Source: an uncultured Pelagibacteraceae bacterium
GTDB lineage: Bacteria; Pseudomonadota; Alphaproteobacteria; Pelagibacterales; Pelagibacteraceae
Assembly: GCA_902599995.1 (NCBI GenBank)
Contig: CACKHN010000004.1
Span: 55,353 to 119,352 of the forward strand
DNA: 64,000 bases
Direction: 5' to 3'
Shown: in pieces, positions 62,519 to 64,000 of the stretch
How positions within the stretch are numbered: the stretch's first letter is position 1
How the letters are laid out: the number at the start of each line of letters is the position of its first letter
Position numbers and translations under genes: made by a program
The notes under the pieces: model-generated
Databases searched by the model: none
What the model was told of the DNA's origin: nothing
What the model saw: the letters and a program-made list of their open reading frames with translations, nothing else

Positions 62519-63799
62519 ATGAGCGATTCATCATCAACAACTGATTTAAGAAATAGGATAATATTTACTATTTTAATTCTTGCCGTATATAGATTTGGAA
62601 CCTTTGTTCCTCTTCCCGGAATAGATCCAGAACAATTAAAAATAATGATGGACGGAAATCAAAAAGGACTTCTTGGTATGTTTAATGTGTTTGCAGGTGG
62701 AGCGGTTAGTCGAATGGCTATATTTGCTCTTGGTATAATGCCATACATATCATCAGCAATCATTGTGCAACTTTTAACAGGTGTATCTGATTATTTTAAG
62801 AATCTAAAAGCACAAGGTGAAACTGGCAGAGCAAAAATTACTCAAATTACAAGATATGGAACTGTTTTATTGGCAACTGTGCAAGGTTACGGTTTATCAG
62901 TCGGTCTTGAATCTTCAGCAGATTTAGTTATCAACCCTGGTGCTTTTTTTAAAATTACAACCGTAACAACTATTGTAGCAGGTACCATATTTTTAATGTG
63001 GTTAGGTGAACAAATTACTCAAAGAGGAATTGGTAATGGTATATCATTAATAATTTTTGCAGGAATTGTTGCTGAAATACCTAGGGCTTTAGTAACTACC
63101 TTTGAACTTGGAAGAACAGGTGCTGTATCAACTTTTATGATTTTGGCGATTTTTGTTCTACTGATTTTGACAATACTATTTGTTGTGTTTATGGAAAGAG
63201 CACTTAGAAAAATTCTTATAAATTATCCAAAAAGACAAATGGGTAACAAGATGTATGGTGGTGAGTCATCACATTTACCATTAAAAATAAATCAAGCAGG
63301 AGTAATACCTGCTATATTTGCTTCTGCACTTTTATTGTTACCAGTTACTTTTTCAAATTTTTCGTTTTCAGACAATGAAACATTTTTAAATTTAAGTTCA
63401 TTTTTTACACAAGGTCAGCCTTTATATATGCTGCTGTATGCATCAGGGATAATATTTTTTACTTTTTTTTATACTTCTATTACATTCAATCCTACAGAGA
63501 CTGCAGAAAACTTGAGAAAATATGGCGGATTTGTTCCAGGTATTAGACCAGGTGAAAGTACGGCGATGTATATAGAAAATATTTCAACAAAATTAACTAC
63601 AATTGGTGCTTTATATTTAACATTGGTATGTTTAATGCCTGAATTTTTAATTGCAAATTATCCTATTCCTTTTTATTTAGGTGGTGCTTCGATTTTAATT
63701 GTTGTAGTTGTTGCAATTGATACTGTAACACAAATCCAAACTAGATTGATGAGCTCACAGTATGAACAATTAATTAAAAAAACTAAATTTGGTAGATAA
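62519..63799 (+). CDS. secY: preprotein translocase subunit SecY
   Basis: YRFGTFVPLPGID, GIMPYISSAIIVQLL, GERGIGNG-like QITQRGIGNGISLIIFAGI. Confidence 0.98.
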   Translation: MSDSSSTTDLRNRIIFTILILAVYRFGTFVPLPGIDPEQLKIMMDGNQKGLLGMFNVFAGGAVSRMAIFALGIMPYISSAIIVQLLTGVSDYFKNLKAQGETGRAKITQITRYGTVLLATVQGYGLSVGLESSADLVINPGAFFKITTVTTIVAGTIFLMWLGEQITQRGIGNGISLIIFAGIVAEIPRALVTTFELGRTGAVSTFMILAIFVLLILTILFVVFMERALRKILINYPKRQMGNKMYGGESSHLPLKINQAGVIPAIFASALLLLPVTFSNFSFSDNETFLNLSSFFTQGQPLYMLLYASGIIFFTFFYTSITFNPTETAENLRKYGGFVPGIRPGESTAMYIENISTKLTTIGALYLTLVCLMPEFLIANYPIPFYLGGASILIVVVVAIDTVTQIQTRLMSSQYEQLIKKTKFGR

Positions 63800-64000
63800 G
63801 TGAATATTATTTTATTTGGACCTCCGGGTGCTGGTAAAGGAACACAGGCCAAATATTTAGTAAACAAATTGAGCAATTTCCAAATTTCAACAGGTGATAT
63901 TTTGAGAGAAGAAATCAAAAATAATTCTGATATTGGAAAAAAAATTATTAATGATATGAACGATGGAAAATTTGTTAGTGATGATATAGTTAATGAGCTT
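63800..64000 (+). CDS. adk: adenylate kinase (3' truncated by window edge)
   Basis: GTG start; [38 protein letters not shown]. Confidence 0.94.
   Translation, partial: MNIILFGPPGAGKGTQAKYLVNKLSNFQISTGDILREEIKNNSDIGKKIINDMNDGKFVSDDIVNEL

Overview
This 64 kb window is AT-rich and almost fully coding. Its gene content and style look like a streamlined marine alphaproteobacterium of the SAR11/Pelagibacterales type; this is inference from gene order, low GC and recognisable proteins, and no search was run. Right half (about 37-64 kb): rlmB, tRNA-Tyr/Gly, tuf, tRNA-Trp, secE-nusG-rplKAJL-rpoBC, and a fused str/S10/spc ribosomal cluster running into secY and a truncated adk. Left half: rpsD, a purine operon (purB-C-S-Q-L) with bolA and a monothiol glutaredoxin, map/sfsA, and several accessory modules. 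The accessory modules are: (1) a di-iron/ferritin-like + NodU-type carbamoyltransferase + two SGNH-like proteins + tiny membrane ORFs (10.3-15.2 kb); (2) a minus-strand cluster that looks like a complete glucosylglycerate system, with GpgS-like synthase, HAD phosphatase, ABC importer with unusual permeases and a GH63-like hydrolase (19.1-27.6 kb); (3) a pair of glucose/sorbosone-dehydrogenase-like beta-propellers around a large membrane protein (28.3-32.8 kb); (4) a short island next to tRNA-Leu(TAA) (32.8-36.06 kb) with a decayed second tRNA-Leu copy, duplicated flanks, repeated signal-peptide DNA, and four pairs of 11-bp-spaced direct repeats whose sequence changes in concert between pairs. 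The repeat/tRNA island and the glucosylglycerate cluster are the best candidates for follow-up.
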